DNA of 5,343 bases from an uncultured Alphaproteobacteria bacterium (GTDB taxonomy: Bacteria > Pseudomonadota > Alphaproteobacteria > Rhizobiales > Ancalomicrobiaceae). The stretch is taken from assembly GCA_937892955.1 (NCBI GenBank), contig CALBKH010000071.1, positions 1 through 5,343 of the forward strand, in the 5' to 3' direction. Positions 4,268 to 5,343 of the stretch are shown piece after piece. The notes under the pieces were generated by a model. It was not told where the DNA came from. It saw only the letters and a list, made by a program, of their open reading frames with translations, and searched no databases. Each line of letters begins with the position of its first letter. Positions within the stretch are counted from its first letter, which is position 1. The position numbers were made by a program, and so were the translations under genes.

Positions 4268-5224
4268 ATGTGGTCCTTCTCGATTCTCCGTTCGTTGCGG
4301 CTCGTCCTCGCCACCTGGCCCTTCGTCGGCCTGCGCATCCTGGTGCTCGGCGGCCTCACCCTCGCCTTCGTCGCCGCGGTGGCGAGCGGTGCCGGCGCCG
4401 GGTGGGTCGTCGGCCATGTCGGCACGGCCGACTTCCGCGCCGGGGCGACCGCCTGGGGCGGCATTCTCGGTGGCGTCGGCGCCGTCGTCTGGGTGTGGAG
4501 CCTGCGCGAGTATCTCACCTACTTGATCACCGCCGGCCACGTCGCGGCGATGGTCATGGTACTCGACGGCCGCGCTCTTCCCTCGGGCCGCGCCCAGATC
4601 GCCTTCGCGGTCGAGACGGTGAAGGCGCGGTTCGGCGAGGTCCACCTGCTGTTCGTCCTCGATCAGTTGGTCAAGGGCTCGGTCCGCGCCGTGACCGGCC
4701 TCGTCGGCGGCGTCGGGCTGCTGTCCTTCGTGCCGGGCCTGCAGCCGCTGATCCGCCTCCTCGGCGCCGTCCTGAAGATGTCGACGACCTTCATCGACGA
4801 GGTGGTGCTCGCCCGCGAGATCCGCATCGCCTCGGAAGATCCCTGGACCACCGCTCGGCAGGGCATCGTGCTCTATGCCCAGAACGCCAAGACGATCCTG
4901 TGGAACGCCGTGTGGCTGACGCTGTTCCGCTGGGTGATGGCGGTGATCCTGTTCGTGGTGCTGCTCGCCCCCGTCGGCATCGTCGCGCTTATCGTGCCCG
5001 GGCCGACCACGGCGTGGAGCCTGATCTTCACCGTCCTCTTCGCCGTGGCGGCGCAACGGGCGGTGATCGACCCGTTCCTGATCGCCTCGACGATGCAGGT
5101 CTATTTCGCCGCGACCGAGGGCCAGCGCCCGGATCCCGACTGGGACGCCGAACTCGCCTCGGTCTCGGAGCCGTTCCGCGATCTCGTCGCGCGCGCCCGA
5201 GGCGCATTCGGCGGGGCGTCCTGA
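4268..5224 (+). CDS. multi-pass membrane protein of unknown function
   Basis: I do not recognise this 318-residue protein. Hydrophobic stretches at about 18-50, 62-79, 83-99, 142-158, 214-243 and 248-264 suggest five to seven membrane passes; there is no cleavable signal peptide. Between them are blocks that look conserved rather than merely hydrophobic: DGRALPSGRAQIAFAVETVK (100-119), RFGEVHLLFVLDQLVKGSVR (121-140), MSTTFIDEVVLAREIR (171-186) and DPWTTARQGIVLYAQNAKTI (191-210). The tail (about 284-318) is charged and probably cytoplasmic. No transporter, enzyme or channel motif (Walker A, HExxH, DxxD repeats) is visible. It is coded with the same strong G/C third-position bias as its neighbours, so recent transfer is unlikely. 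It is divergent from clpP across 255 bases and is followed after about 117 bases by another plus-strand gene start. A conserved family of Hyphomicrobiales is likely, but this is inference. Confidence 0.85.
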   Translation: MWSFSILRSLRLVLATWPFVGLRILVLGGLTLAFVAAVASGAGAGWVVGHVGTADFRAGATAWGGILGGVGAVVWVWSLREYLTYLITAGHVAAMVMVLDGRALPSGRAQIAFAVETVKARFGEVHLLFVLDQLVKGSVRAVTGLVGGVGLLSFVPGLQPLIRLLGAVLKMSTTFIDEVVLAREIRIASEDPWTTARQGIVLYAQNAKTILWNAVWLTLFRWVMAVILFVVLLAPVGIVALIVPGPTTAWSLIFTVLFAVAAQRAVIDPFLIASTMQVYFAATEGQRPDPDWDAELASVSEPFRDLVARARGAFGGAS

Positions 5225-5326
5225 GCGCCGTCGGCGTGAGCGGGCGCCGAATCGACATCGCCTCCGACAACACCCGAACCATAGCCCGTCATGTGTGCCG
5301 GAGTGATGGTTGTCGCTATCGCTCAC

Positions 5327-5343
5327 AGAGGAGCCGTTCCCAT
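5327..5343 (+). promoter_or_regulatory. ribosome binding site and start of a gene leaving the window
   Basis: AGAGGAG (5327-5333) is followed by 8 bases and then AT at 5342-5343, the last bases of the window. If the next base is G, this is a well-spaced ATG start of a plus-strand gene. The same end read on the minus strand gives ATG then a stop after five codons, so no minus-strand gene starts here. Nothing can be said of the product. Confidence 0.55.

Noticed and set aside
5265..5315. CGACAAC (5265-5271) and GTTGTCG (5309-5315) as a terminator or operator after the membrane protein gene
   Set aside because: The 7-bp arms are separated by 37 bases and have no T-run, so they are not convincing as either.
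4172..5326. 384-codon open frame on the minus strand opposite the unknown membrane protein
   Set aside because: Its product is a low-complexity mix of R, G, D, E, A, H and Q with no domain signature, typical of the antisense of a high-GC gene. The plus-strand gene has a good ribosome binding site and coherent membrane segments.

Overview
The window looks like ordinary chromosomal sequence from a high-GC alphaproteobacterium, most likely of the Hyphomicrobiales (Rhizobiales). The pointers are strong G/C bias at third codon positions in every convincing gene, a DUF1489 protein (a family I know mainly from Alphaproteobacteria), and a divergent second-type ClpP of the kind seen in rhizobia and relatives. 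I see no rRNA, tRNA, CRISPR array, transposase, phage gene or integrase.

Layout from left to right. Positions 1-27 may hold the first nine codons of a minus-strand gene cut by the edge. After a 216-base spacer come two minus-strand genes: a DUF1489 protein (244-675) lying downstream of a glutathione S-transferase-like protein (762-1421), separated by 86 bases and possibly co-transcribed. A 208-base divergent spacer with two clean palindromes leads to a plus-strand DUF599 membrane protein (1630-2331). This converges, 12 bases apart, on a minus-strand YdcF/ElyC/SanA-type DUF218 membrane protein (2344-3135). Next is a palindrome-dense 253-base spacer, then a minus-strand ClpP-family serine peptidase (3389-4012). 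A 255-base divergent spacer precedes a plus-strand multi-pass membrane protein of unknown function (4268-5224). The last bases carry a strong ribosome binding site and apparently the first two bases of an ATG for another plus-strand gene.

The genes do not form a recognisable pathway. Three of six encode inner-membrane proteins, one is a cytoplasmic peptidase, one a thiol-transferase-type enzyme and one is uncharacterised. The most distinctive features are: (1) the ClpP-ydcF spacer, which contains a near-perfect 20-bp-arm hairpin built on 7-base phased CGGA/TCCG units, plus two further perfect hairpins, resembling an intergenic palindromic repeat element or a structured 3' UTR; and (2) the ClpP itself, which keeps a correctly spaced Ser-His-Asp triad but has an acidic N-terminus and lacks two tyrosines that in E. 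coli ClpP help form the docking pocket for the Clp ATPase. No complete new system is evident.
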